NCBI RefSeq assembly: GCF_014204515.1
Contig: NZ_JACHLI010000002.1
Coordinates: 1-64,000 of the forward strand
DNA: 64,000 nucleotides
Direction of reading: 5' to 3'
Source of the DNA: Pseudomonas nitroreducens
GTDB lineage: Bacteria > Pseudomonadota > Gammaproteobacteria > Pseudomonadales > Pseudomonadaceae
The position numbers and the translations under genes were made by a program. Below the pieces are notes generated by a model. That model saw only the letters and a list, made by a program, of their open reading frames with translations, was not told the DNA's origin and ran no database searches. Positions 10,930 through 18,684 of the stretch are shown here, piece after piece. Position 1 is the first letter of the stretch. Every line of letters starts with the position of its first letter.

Positions 10930-11940
10930 ATGTCCCGACGCTGGCTACCCGCCTTGCTGTTGGCCGCCGCCCTGCCGCTGCACGCCGCCGAATCCAAACC
11001 CACCTACGGCCCGGAACTGGAGCGTTTCAACTACGCCTACCCGGTCGGCCACTACAGCTTCGCGTCCCAGGGCCACCACATGCACATGGCCTACCTCGAC
11101 GTGAAGCCCAGGAAGCAGCCCAACGGCCGCACCGTGGTGCTGCTGCACGGCAAGAACTTCTGCGCCGGCACCTGGGAAACCACCATCGCCGCCCTGAGCG
11201 ACGCCGGCTACCGGGTGGTGGCGCCGGACCAGATCGGTTTCTGCAAATCCACCAAGCCCGAGCGCTACCAGTACAGCTTCCAGCAGCTGGCGACCAACAC
11301 CCACGCGTTGCTGGACCACCTGAAGATCGGCAAGGTCACCCTGGTCGGTCACTCCACCGGCGGCATGCTCGCCACCCGCTATGCGCTGATGTACCCGCAG
11401 CAGGTCGAGCAGTTAGCCATGGTCAACCCCATCGGCCTGGAAGACTGGAAAGCCCTGGGCGTGCCCTACCGCACCCCGGACCAGTGGTACGAGCGCGAGC
11501 TGAAGACCAGCGCCGAAAGTATCCGCCAGTACGAGCAGGCGACCTACTACGCCGGCCAGTGGAAGCCCGAGTACGACAAGTGGGTGAACATGCTCGCCGG
11601 CCTGTTCAACGGCGCCGGCCACGAACGCGTGGCGTGGAACTCGGCGCTGCTCTACGACATGATCTTCACCCAGCCGGTGGTCTACGAATTCGGCCAGTTG
11701 AAGATGCCGACCCTGCTGCTGATCGGCACCAGGGACAACACCGCCATCGGCAAGGACATCGCCCCCGCCGAGCTGAAAGCCAAGCTGGGCAACTATGCCG
11801 AGCTGGGCAAGGCCACCGCCAAGGCCATCCCCAACGCCACCCTGGTGGAGTTCGACGACCTGGGCCACGCGCCGCAGATCCAGGACCCGAAGCGCTTCCA
11901 CGAGGCGTTGCTCAAGGGGTTGGCGGACTTCAAGCACTGA
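10930..11940 (+). CDS. Exported alpha/beta hydrolase
   Basis: 336 residues with a clear signal peptide (LLAAALPLHAAES, cleavage near residue 21). The hydrolase fold shows the oxyanion block VVLLHGKNFCAGTW, the nucleophile elbow GHSTGG with Ser142, an acid after LLLIGTRD, and catalytic His in DLGHAPQIQDP. ATG at 10930 has AGGAG 8 bases upstream. It is a single plus-strand gene with repeats on both sides, so it is probably transcribed alone. The substrate, presumably an ester or acyl compound in the periplasm, cannot be inferred. Confidence 0.85.
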   Translation: MSRRWLPALLLAAALPLHAAESKPTYGPELERFNYAYPVGHYSFASQGHHMHMAYLDVKPRKQPNGRTVVLLHGKNFCAGTWETTIAALSDAGYRVVAPDQIGFCKSTKPERYQYSFQQLATNTHALLDHLKIGKVTLVGHSTGGMLATRYALMYPQQVEQLAMVNPIGLEDWKALGVPYRTPDQWYERELKTSAESIRQYEQATYYAGQWKPEYDKWVNMLAGLFNGAGHERVAWNSALLYDMIFTQPVVYEFGQLKMPTLLLIGTRDNTAIGKDIAPAELKAKLGNYAELGKATAKAIPNATLVEFDDLGHAPQIQDPKRFHEALLKGLADFKH

Positions 11941-11965
11941 GGTCTTGTCGGTGATCTGCGCCGGC

Positions 11966-12284
11966 GGTGAGCGATCGCGGACGGCGTCCGCTCCTACGTT
12001 TGCCAGGGGCTTCGGCGTGGGGTTTGCCCTCACCCCAGCCCTCTCCCAGAGGGAGAGGGCGCCGTTCGCAGCGCGAGGATGTCACAAACTCAGCCGGCGA
12101 GCTCGACGTTTCCCGAGCGCAGAGGACAGTCCCCTCTCCCCCTGGGAGAGGGTTAGGGTGAGGGCCCGCCGTGGCACCGACCTGATCTAATTGTAGGAGC
12201 GAGCTTGCTCGCGAACCGCCCAGCACCCGAGTCGCCGGGAAATCCAATCGCGAGCAAGAACTAGGCGTCCCCCTCGCTCCTACA
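11966..12284. repeat. Four repeat copies between hydrolase and cbcV
   Basis: A GATCGCGGACGGCGTCCGCTCCTAC copy (11974-11998, written here in parts: GATCGCGGACGG then CGTCCGCTCCTAC), two CT-rich palindromes (12027-12060, 12131-12164) and a REP pair (12193-12212, 12248-12283). The second REP copy carries the insert AACTAGGCGTCCCC at 12259-12272. No gene is visible. Confidence 0.8.
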
Positions 12285-12307
12285 AGAAACACGGCGCCAG
12301 CCCCAGC

Positions 12308-12342
12308 AAAAACGCCGGCCCCCCTCACAGGAAGCCGGCGTT
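12308..12342 (-). terminator. Rho-independent terminator of cbcXWV
   Basis: On the minus strand a 9-bp stem AACGCCGGC/GCCGGCGTT with a 14-base loop is followed by a short T run, 21 bases past the cbcV stop codon. Confidence 0.8.
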
Positions 12343-12362
12343 GTTCACTCGGGCGGTAGAGA

Positions 12363-13541
12363 TCAGCCCAGGTTCTTGCCCAGCAGCGCGTGGTACAGCT
12401 CGCTGTCGCCGAGCACGCCGACGACGCGGCTCTGCTCCTGCAGCACCAGCTTGTGGCCGGTCTGGTAGCGGATCTGCAGCGCGTCGCGCATGCGGATGTT
12501 GACGTCCACCAGGGTCGGCTCGTGCTTGAGCTTTTCCACCGCGTCGCCCGGGCGCCATTGCTGCAGGTCGATGATGTTGCTGCCCTGGCGCGCGGTCTTG
12601 ATCTGGTTGGTCTCGGTCAGCCCCAGCCAGCAGTCGCGACCCTGGTCGAAGCACACCTCGTCGGCCTGGCGGCGGCACTGGTCCAAGCCACGCATGAGGC
12701 TGGAGCCGCACAGCACGTTGAGCGGGTTGGTGTGGGCGACGAAGGTGCGCACGTAGTCGTCCGCCGGGCTGAGCACGATTTCCTCGGGCTTGCCGTGCTG
12801 GATGATGCGGCCGTCCTTCATGATCGCGATGCGCGTACCGATCTTCAGCGCTTCGTCGAGGTCATGGCTGACGAAGACGATGGTCTTGTGCAACTGGCGT
12901 TGCAGCACCAGCAGCTCGTCCTGCAGCTGCTGGCGGATCAGCGGGTCGAGCGCGGAGAAGGGCTCGTCCATCAGCAGGATGTCGCCATCCATTGCCAGCG
13001 CGCGGGCCAGGCCGACACGTTGCTGCATGCCGCCGGAAAGCGAATCCGGGCGCTTGTCGCGCCATTGCGACAGGCCCACCAGCTCCAGCTTCTCGTCGAT
13101 CACCTTCTTGCGTTCGTTGGCCGGGCGGCCCTGCATCTCCAGGCCGAAACCGATGTTCTCGGCCACGGTCAGCCAGGGCATCAGCGCGAACTTCTGGAAC
13201 ACCATGGCGATACGCTTGGTGCGCATGGTCTTGAGCGTCGCCGGCGAGCAGTTGGCGATGTCCACCTGCTGGCCTTCGTGCTCGATCAGCAGCTTGCCGC
13301 GGCTGACCCGGTTGAGGCCGTTGATGCAACGCAGCAGGCTGGACTTGCCCGAACCCGACAGGCCCATCATCACGCAGATCTCGCCGCGGTCGACGTCCAG
13401 GCAGGCATCCTCGACACCCAGCACCTGGCCGGTGCGCTTGAGGATTTCCTCGCGGCCCAGGCCCTGGTCCAGCAGCTTGAGCGCTTCCTTGGTGTGGGTG
13501 CCGAAAATCACATCCACGTGTTCGAATCGAATCGCCGACAT
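12363..13541 (-). CDS. cbcV: Choline/betaine/carnitine ABC transporter ATPase CbcV
   Basis: 392 residues, energising subunit of the osmolyte-type (ProV/OpuAA) transporter that imports choline, betaine and carnitine in Pseudomonas. Walker A GLSGSGKS (60-67), Q-loop VFQKFALMP, signature LSGGMQQR (168-175) and Walker B ILLMDEP (188-194) are intact. The C-terminal 110 residues form a CBS-like tail containing DVNIRMRDAL. ATG at 13541 is 5 bases after the permease stop, with GGGAGG upstream. A terminator follows. Regulation by GbdR, whose gene lies 5 kb away, is known in P. aeruginosa for this operon. Confidence 0.93.
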   Translation of the reverse strand: MSAIRFEHVDVIFGTHTKEALKLLDQGLGREEILKRTGQVLGVEDACLDVDRGEICVMMGLSGSGKSSLLRCINGLNRVSRGKLLIEHEGQQVDIANCSPATLKTMRTKRIAMVFQKFALMPWLTVAENIGFGLEMQGRPANERKKVIDEKLELVGLSQWRDKRPDSLSGGMQQRVGLARALAMDGDILLMDEPFSALDPLIRQQLQDELLVLQRQLHKTIVFVSHDLDEALKIGTRIAIMKDGRIIQHGKPEEIVLSPADDYVRTFVAHTNPLNVLCGSSLMRGLDQCRRQADEVCFDQGRDCWLGLTETNQIKTARQGSNIIDLQQWRPGDAVEKLKHEPTLVDVNIRMRDALQIRYQTGHKLVLQEQSRVVGVLGDSELYHALLGKNLG

Positions 13542-13546
13542 AGTGC

Positions 13547-14386
13547 TTACCTCCCCCGCAGCGAACGTTGCTTGCACACCCGGTCGAGCAGGATGGCGAG
13601 CAGGACGATGGCCAGACCGGCCTCGAAGCCGAGGGAAATGTCCGCCGTGTTGAGTGCGTTGACCACCGGCTTGCCGAGGCCATCAGCACCCACCAGCGCG
13701 GCGATAACCACCATCGACAGCGACAACATGATGCATTGCGTGACCCCCGCGGCGATGCTCGGCATGGCGTGCGGCAGCTCGATGCGCAGCAGCAGTTGCC
13801 GGCGCGAGCAGCCGAAGGCCTTGCCGGCGTCCAGCAGTTCCGCCGGCACGTCCTGGATACCCAGGCAGGTCAGGCGGATAGGCGCGGCGATGGCGAAGAT
13901 CACCGTGGAGATCAGACCCGGAACCACGCCCAGACCGAACAGCGTCAGGGTGGGGATCAGGTAGACGAAGGTGGGCACGGTCTGCATCAGGTCGAGCAGC
14001 GGCCTGAGCCCGGTGTAGAACCAGGGTTTGTGCGCCGCCAGGATGCCCAGCGGCACCCCGATGGCGATACACACCACGGTGGCGAAGATCACCTGCGCCA
14101 GGGTCTCCATGGTTTCCTGCCAGTACCCCAGGTTGAGGATCAGCAGCAGCGACGCCAGGGCGAATACCGCCAATCCCCAGTTGCGCTGGATGTAGAACAC
14201 CAGGAACACCATGATCGCGATCAGCGCCAGCGGGTTGAACCAGAGCAGGCTGTTGGTGACGCCATGGATGAGGAACTCGAGGGTGTCGGAAATCTTGTCG
14301 AACACCGACGCGCCATGTTGCGTGAGCCAGTCGACGAAGGCGGCGATATGCTCGCCCAGCGGAAGCTTGTGGTCAGTCAGAAACAT
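13547..14386 (-). CDS. cbcW: Choline/betaine/carnitine ABC transporter permease CbcW
   Basis: 279 residues with about six membrane helices and a BPD_transp_1 (ProW-type) domain. The coupling loop reads AKAFGCSRRQLLLRIELPHAMPSI in parts (GKAFGCSRRQ, LPHAMPSIAAG). It is the single membrane subunit type of osmolyte importers and works as a homodimer with CbcV. It lies between cbcX (66 bp upstream) and cbcV (5 bp downstream) in one operon. In P. aeruginosa this permease serves several binding proteins, which fits the additional binding-protein genes in this window. Confidence 0.92.
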   Translation of the reverse strand: MFLTDHKLPLGEHIAAFVDWLTQHGASVFDKISDTLEFLIHGVTNSLLWFNPLALIAIMVFLVFYIQRNWGLAVFALASLLLILNLGYWQETMETLAQVIFATVVCIAIGVPLGILAAHKPWFYTGLRPLLDLMQTVPTFVYLIPTLTLFGLGVVPGLISTVIFAIAAPIRLTCLGIQDVPAELLDAGKAFGCSRRQLLLRIELPHAMPSIAAGVTQCIMLSLSMVVIAALVGADGLGKPVVNALNTADISLGFEAGLAIVLLAILLDRVCKQRSLRGR

Positions 14387-14452
14387 AATGCGGGCCCATC
14401 AGAAGCTAGGGGAATTGGCCAACGGCAATTACTTCGGCATCTATTTCGGCAC

Positions 14453-15394
14453 TTATTTCGCGAATGCCACCTTGGCTGCCGCCAAGGCCGGTTTGCCGTC
14501 ACGGGTGGTCACGCCGGCGAGCCAGGCGTCGAGCAGTTCCGGATGGTCCTTCAACCAGGCTTTGGCCGCCTCCTCGGGCTTCTTGCCTCCGTTGAGCACG
14601 GCGTCCATGAGTTTGTTTTCCATGTCCAGGGTGAAGGTCTGATTGCTCAGCAGCTTGCCCACGTTCGGGCATTCCTGGAGATAGCCCTTGCGGACGTTGG
14701 TGTAGATGGTCGCGCCGCCGTAGTTGGGACCGAACACGTCATCCCCGCCTTCGAGGTACTTCATCTTGAAGCGGGTGTTCATCGGATGCGGTTCCCAGCC
14801 CAGGAACACGATCCACTGGTTGCGGCGGTCGGCGCGCCCGACCTGCGAGAGCATGCCGGCCTCGCTGGACTCCACCAGCTTGAACTTGCCCAGGTCGAAC
14901 TGGTTCTTGTCGAGCATGCCCTGGACCAGGCGGTTGCCGTCGTTGCCCGGCTCGATACCGTAGATCTTGCTGTCGAGCTTGTCGGCGTACTTGGCGATAT
15001 CGGCGAAGGACTTCAGCCCGCCGTCGTAGGCGGCCTGGGTGACGGCCAGGGTGTACTTGGCGCCCTCGAGGTTGGCTTTCACCGTCTCTACCGAGCCGTT
15101 GTCGGCGTAGGGCTTGATGTCGTTGGCCATGCTCGGCATCCAGTTGCCGAGGAAGACGTCCAGGTCCTTGTTCGCCAGCGACTTGTAGGTCACCGGCACG
15201 GAGAGCATGGTCACCTTGGTCTTGTAGCCAAGGGATTCCAGCACCTCTCGGGTAGTAGCGGTGGTCACGGTGATGTCGGTCCAGCCGACGTCGGAGAAGC
15301 GTACCGTGCCGCACGACTCAGGTTCAGCGGCCTGAACCGCCAGCGGTGCGCAAACGGACACAGCAGCCAGCAGCAAAGACTTGCAACCTTTCAT
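14453..15394 (-). CDS. cbcX: Choline-binding periplasmic protein CbcX
   Basis: 313 residues with a signal peptide cleaved near VQA-AEPES (residue 22). OpuAC/ChoX fold. Aromatic residues in positions expected for a quaternary-ammonium box are Trp38 (DVGWTD), Trp85 (FLGNWMPSM), Tyr114 (AKYTLAV) and Trp200 (GWEPHPMN). It is first gene of cbcXWV. A triple 11-mer with 21-bp pitch lies 148-200 bp upstream of the ATG. The protein is very similar to the next gene upstream on the same strand, suggesting a tandem duplication. Confidence 0.9.
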   Translation of the reverse strand: MKGCKSLLLAAVSVCAPLAVQAAEPESCGTVRFSDVGWTDITVTTATTREVLESLGYKTKVTMLSVPVTYKSLANKDLDVFLGNWMPSMANDIKPYADNGSVETVKANLEGAKYTLAVTQAAYDGGLKSFADIAKYADKLDSKIYGIEPGNDGNRLVQGMLDKNQFDLGKFKLVESSEAGMLSQVGRADRRNQWIVFLGWEPHPMNTRFKMKYLEGGDDVFGPNYGGATIYTNVRKGYLQECPNVGKLLSNQTFTLDMENKLMDAVLNGGKKPEEAAKAWLKDHPELLDAWLAGVTTRDGKPALAAAKVAFAK

Positions 15395-15541
15395 GAGCGT
15401 ACTCCTCTGCGGGGTGGGGCGCCGGCGCTGCCCGCTTGGGGCGCGGCGGTCATTTATGGGTGGGACCTGGAACGGCGGGTCCTTTTGTTGTCATTTCGTA
15501 AACGATCATGGAGCAGGAAAATTTCGTCGCCTACCGGGTGG

Positions 15542-15594
15542 GTCGCATCCAGTGCAGGCGAAGTCGTATTCAGCACCAGGCATGTCGCATCCAG
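15542..15594. promoter_or_regulatory. Three 11-mer direct repeats at 21-bp pitch upstream of cbcX
   Basis: GTCGCATCCAG (15542-15552), GTCGTATTCAG (15563-15573) and GTCGCATCCAG (15584-15594) are each exactly 21 bases apart. Two helical turns is the spacing of adjacent AraC-type half-sites. The likely user is GbdR, the AraC-family activator encoded 3 kb away. The remainder of the 238-bp gap shows no gene. Confidence 0.55.
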
Positions 15595-15632
15595 CCAGGA
15601 GGCCCTGTGGGAGCGACTTCCAGAGGCCGGGA

Positions 15633-16571
15633 TCACTCCTTGGCGCTGGTTTTCTGTCCCCCTGGCGACGGCGCCGAAGCCAGCGGCATGACGCCCTGCA
15701 ACCAGCCGTCCTGAACCTGCGGATTGGCCTTGAGCCAACCCTTGGCGGCCTGGCGTGGATTGCGTCGCTCGTTGAGCACCGCATCCATCAGCTGGTTCTC
15801 CATCGCCAGGTCGAATTTCAGGTTCTTCAGCAGCCGCGCAACATTGGGGCACTCCTGAAGATAGCCTGCTCTGACGTTGGTGAAGACCGTCGCACCGCCA
15901 TAATTGGGACCGAAGTAGGAATCCCCTCCGTCCAGATAGTTCATTTGGATGCGCGTGTTCATCGGGTGCGGCTCCCAGCCCAGGAACACGATGGGCTGCT
16001 TCAAGGCCCCGGCCCGCTTGACGTAGGCGAGCATGTCGGCCTCGCTGGACTCCACCAGCTTGAAGTCGCCCAGGCCGAAGGCTTTTTCCTTGATCATCTT
16101 CTGGATCAGCTGGTTGCCGTCGTTGCCCGGCTCGATGCCGTAGATCCGTCCGCCCAGCTGCTCCTTGAATCTTGCGATATCGGCAAAAGTCTTCAGGCCC
16201 GCCTCGTAGGCATAGCGCGGTACCGCCAGGGTGTACTTGGCGCCTTCGAGGTTGGCGCCCACGGTCTCCACCTGGCCCTTGTCGGCGAAGGGCTTGATGT
16301 CGTTCGCCATGCTCGGCATCCAGTTGCCGAGGAACACGTCGATGCGCTTCTCCGCCATGGCCTTGTAGGTATCGGGCACGGACAGCCGCACCACCTGCGT
16401 GCGGTAGCCCTGGTGGCTGAGCACCAGGCGGGTCACCGCGGTGGTGACGGTGATGTCGGTCCAGCCGACATCGGCGAAGCGCACCACGGCGCAGGACTCG
16501 GGTTCGGCGGCGCGCGCAGCGCCTGGAAGCACCACGGATAACGCCAACAGCGACGACACAAGACTCTTCAT
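15633..16571 (-). CDS. Second choline/betaine-type periplasmic binding protein (CbcX paralogue)
   Basis: 312 residues, signal peptide to about ARA-AEPES (residue 21). It is close to CbcX along its whole length, and the aromatic positions are conserved: Trp37, Trp84, Tyr113 and Trp199. ATG at 16571 with AGAGG 8 bases upstream. No permease or ATPase follows directly; cbcXWV lies 238 bp downstream on the same strand, so it presumably docks with CbcWV. In P. aeruginosa the betaine receptor BetX is encoded elsewhere; this gene could be its equivalent or a specialised choline receptor. The C-terminus ends in a distinct Pro/Ser/Lys-rich tail (SAPSPGGQKTSAKE). Confidence 0.85.
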   Translation of the reverse strand: MKSLVSSLLALSVVLPGAARAAEPESCAVVRFADVGWTDITVTTAVTRLVLSHQGYRTQVVRLSVPDTYKAMAEKRIDVFLGNWMPSMANDIKPFADKGQVETVGANLEGAKYTLAVPRYAYEAGLKTFADIARFKEQLGGRIYGIEPGNDGNQLIQKMIKEKAFGLGDFKLVESSEADMLAYVKRAGALKQPIVFLGWEPHPMNTRIQMNYLDGGDSYFGPNYGGATVFTNVRAGYLQECPNVARLLKNLKFDLAMENQLMDAVLNERRNPRQAAKGWLKANPQVQDGWLQGVMPLASAPSPGGQKTSAKE

Positions 16572-16921
16572 GAGGCCAGCCTCTGACTGCGGAGAAGGGG
16601 GTGGATACGGGCGAACGCGGCCGTTCGTCGGTGGCGGATCATGGAACAGCACGGCGCCGCGCGCCTATCGACCGGTCGTGGTTCGCGGCGCTCGCGTCGT
16701 AAAGAGGCAAGCTTTCGTCGGCGCCGGAACAGGCGGCCCCGCGCCCCGCACCGGCAGGGTGCGCCAGCGGCGTTATTGGATACGGCCGCGTCGCCGATGG
16801 ACGCAGCCGGCGCCGGACTTGGGTCGATCATGACCGGGCATCGCGGGCACAGGGACGTGCCTGCTTACCCCCTCAAGGGATGCCTCTTTTTCATGGATGT
16901 GCAGCTCGCCCGGAGTCCGGC
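16572..16921. other. Divergent intergenic region between binding protein and sdaB
   Basis: 350 bp that must hold the divergent promoters of the second choline-type binding protein and sdaB. It is very GC rich (GCGCC/GGCGC blocks around 16640-16800). No open reading frame with a ribosome-binding site, no listed repeat family and no clear promoter consensus was recognised. Confidence 0.4.
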
Positions 16922-18298
16922 ATGGCAATCAGTGTGTTCGACCTGTTCAAGATCGGTATCGGCCCTTCCAGTTCGCACACGGTCGGCCCCATGCGCGCCG
17001 CCGCGCTGTTCGTCGGCGCCCTGCGCGAACGGCAGATGCTCGAACGCACCACACGCGTGGAAGTGCGCCTGTACGGCTCGCTGTCCGCCACCGGCGTCGG
17101 CCACGGTACCGACCGCGCGGTGATCATGGGCCTGATGGGCGAATGGCCGGATCGCATCGATCCGCGCCAGATCGAGCCGCGCATGGCCGCGCTGCGGGAA
17201 TCCGGCGAACTGCTGCTGGCCGGCAGCCGGAAGATCGCCTTCGACTGGATCCGCGACATGCGCCTGCTCGAAGAGAACCTGCCCTACCACCCCAACGCCA
17301 TGCGCCTGACCGCCATCGAAGGCGACCACGTGCTGCACAGTGACACCTACTACTCCATCGGCGGCGGCTTCGTGGTCGACGAGGAACAGGCCGCATCCGG
17401 CAGCCTGGATACCGACAACACCGTGCTGCCCTACGACTTCGCCAGCGCCGCCGAACTGCTCATGCTCTGCCGCCGCCACAACCTGCGCGTGTCCGAGCTG
17501 ATGATGGCCAACGAGCGCATGTGGCGCAGCGAAACCGACATCCGCGAAGGCCTCAAGGTCATCTGGCAGGCCATGCGCGACTGCGTCGACAACGGCCTGC
17601 GCCACGAAGGCATCCTCCCCGGCGGCCTCAACGTGCAGCGCCGCGCCGCACGCCTGCACCGCAACCTGCAGGAAATCGGCAAGCCCAACGTCATCGGCTC
17701 GACGCTGTCGGCCATGGAATGGGTCAACCTCTTCGCCCTGGCGGTGAACGAGGAAAACGCCGCCGGCGGGCGCATGGTCACCGCGCCCACCAACGGCGCG
17801 GCCGGCATCATCCCGGCGGTGCTGCACTACTACATGCGCTTCAACCCCGACGCCAGTGACGATGACGTCACCAACTACTTCCTGGCCGCCGCCGCCGTCG
17901 GCATCCTGTGCAAGAAGAACGCCTCCATCTCCGGCGCCGAAGTCGGCTGCCAGGGCGAAGTCGGCTCCGCCTGCGCCATGGCCGCGGCGGGTCTGGCCGA
18001 AGTGCTCGGCGCCTCCCCCGAACAGGTGGAGAACGCCGCCGAGATCGGCCTGGAGCACAACCTGGGCCTCACCTGCGACCCGGTCGGCGGCCTCGTCCAG
18101 GTGCCCTGCATCGAGCGCAACGCCATCGCCGCGGTGAAGGCCATCAACGCCGCCCAGATGGCCCTGCGCGGCGACGGCCAGCACTTCATCAGCCTCGACC
18201 AGGTGATCCGCACCATGCGCAACACCGGCGCCGACATGCACGACAAGTACAAGGAAACCTCGCGCGGGGGCCTGGCGGTCAGCATCATCGAGTGCTGA
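16922..18298 (+). CDS. sdaB: L-serine ammonia-lyase (serine dehydratase)
   Basis: 458-residue single-chain iron-sulfur enzyme converting L-serine to pyruvate and ammonia. N-terminal IGIGPSSSHTVGPMRAA is the family signature. [4Fe-4S] ligand cysteines are Cys343 (EVGCQGE), Cys385 (LTCDPVGG) and Cys396 (QVPCIERN). ATG at 16922 with GGAG 7 bases upstream. Placement beside cbcX and gbdR matches P. aeruginosa, where the gene drains serine made from the glycine end of choline/betaine catabolism. A terminator hairpin lies at 18491. Confidence 0.92.
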   Translation: MAISVFDLFKIGIGPSSSHTVGPMRAAALFVGALRERQMLERTTRVEVRLYGSLSATGVGHGTDRAVIMGLMGEWPDRIDPRQIEPRMAALRESGELLLAGSRKIAFDWIRDMRLLEENLPYHPNAMRLTAIEGDHVLHSDTYYSIGGGFVVDEEQAASGSLDTDNTVLPYDFASAAELLMLCRRHNLRVSELMMANERMWRSETDIREGLKVIWQAMRDCVDNGLRHEGILPGGLNVQRRAARLHRNLQEIGKPNVIGSTLSAMEWVNLFALAVNEENAAGGRMVTAPTNGAAGIIPAVLHYYMRFNPDASDDDVTNYFLAAAAVGILCKKNASISGAEVGCQGEVGSACAMAAAGLAEVLGASPEQVENAAEIGLEHNLGLTCDPVGGLVQVPCIERNAIAAVKAINAAQMALRGDGQHFISLDQVIRTMRNTGADMHDKYKETSRGGLAVSIIEC

Positions 18299-18490
18299 CC
18301 CGCTATCGTCCACGCCTGGCGCCCGGCGCCCCTGGATGGCGCAAGCGCTGCGCCTGACCCCGACAATCCCAGGGGCGTTACCGTTCCGCGCACAGCAGCG
18401 CCGCTTTCGTGACCGGTGAGTGCTACCAAAAGCCCCAGGCCCCGATCCATGCGTATTTGCGACCTTCGAGGCGTCGCATTCCAAGCCTGC

Positions 18491-18522
18491 AAAAACGGCA
18501 TTCCCCTGCCGTTTTCTTTTTT
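18491..18522 (+). terminator. Rho-independent terminator downstream of sdaB
   Basis: AAAACGGCA-TTCCCC-TGCCGTTTT followed by CTTTTTT: a 9-bp stem and T run, 193 bases after the sdaB stop and before the gbdR promoter. Confidence 0.8.
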
Positions 18523-18542
18523 ACTTGAACGGCCATTCAACC

Positions 18543-18559
18543 TAGGCACGGCATTTGCC
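18543..18559 (+). promoter_or_regulatory. Sigma-54 promoter for gbdR
   Basis: TAGGCACGGCATTTGCC matches TGGCACG-N4-TTGCW with the invariant GG (18545-18546) and GC (18557-18558) exactly 10 bases apart. It lies about 126 bp upstream of the gbdR start and just after the sdaB terminator. This fits control of gbdR by nitrogen/carbon-status activators such as NtrC and CbrB, which I recall being reported for P. aeruginosa. Confidence 0.65.
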
Positions 18560-18684
18560 TTGCTAATTGCAGCGATAAAAGAGGAACAGCCCGGGCCCGC
18601 CCCGGAGCCGACGTCCCGAACAGAACAACAAGCATAAGAAACGCCTCCCGTGAGGCGACTGTGACTAGCGTGAGGAGATCGAAC

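Noticed and set aside
13568..15691. 707-codon plus-strand frame opposite cbcW and cbcX
   Set aside because: Antisense shadow; both transporter genes on the other strand are complete.
16572..16921. Glycine or other riboswitch before sdaB
   Set aside because: No conserved aptamer core was recognised; only GC-rich sequence is present.
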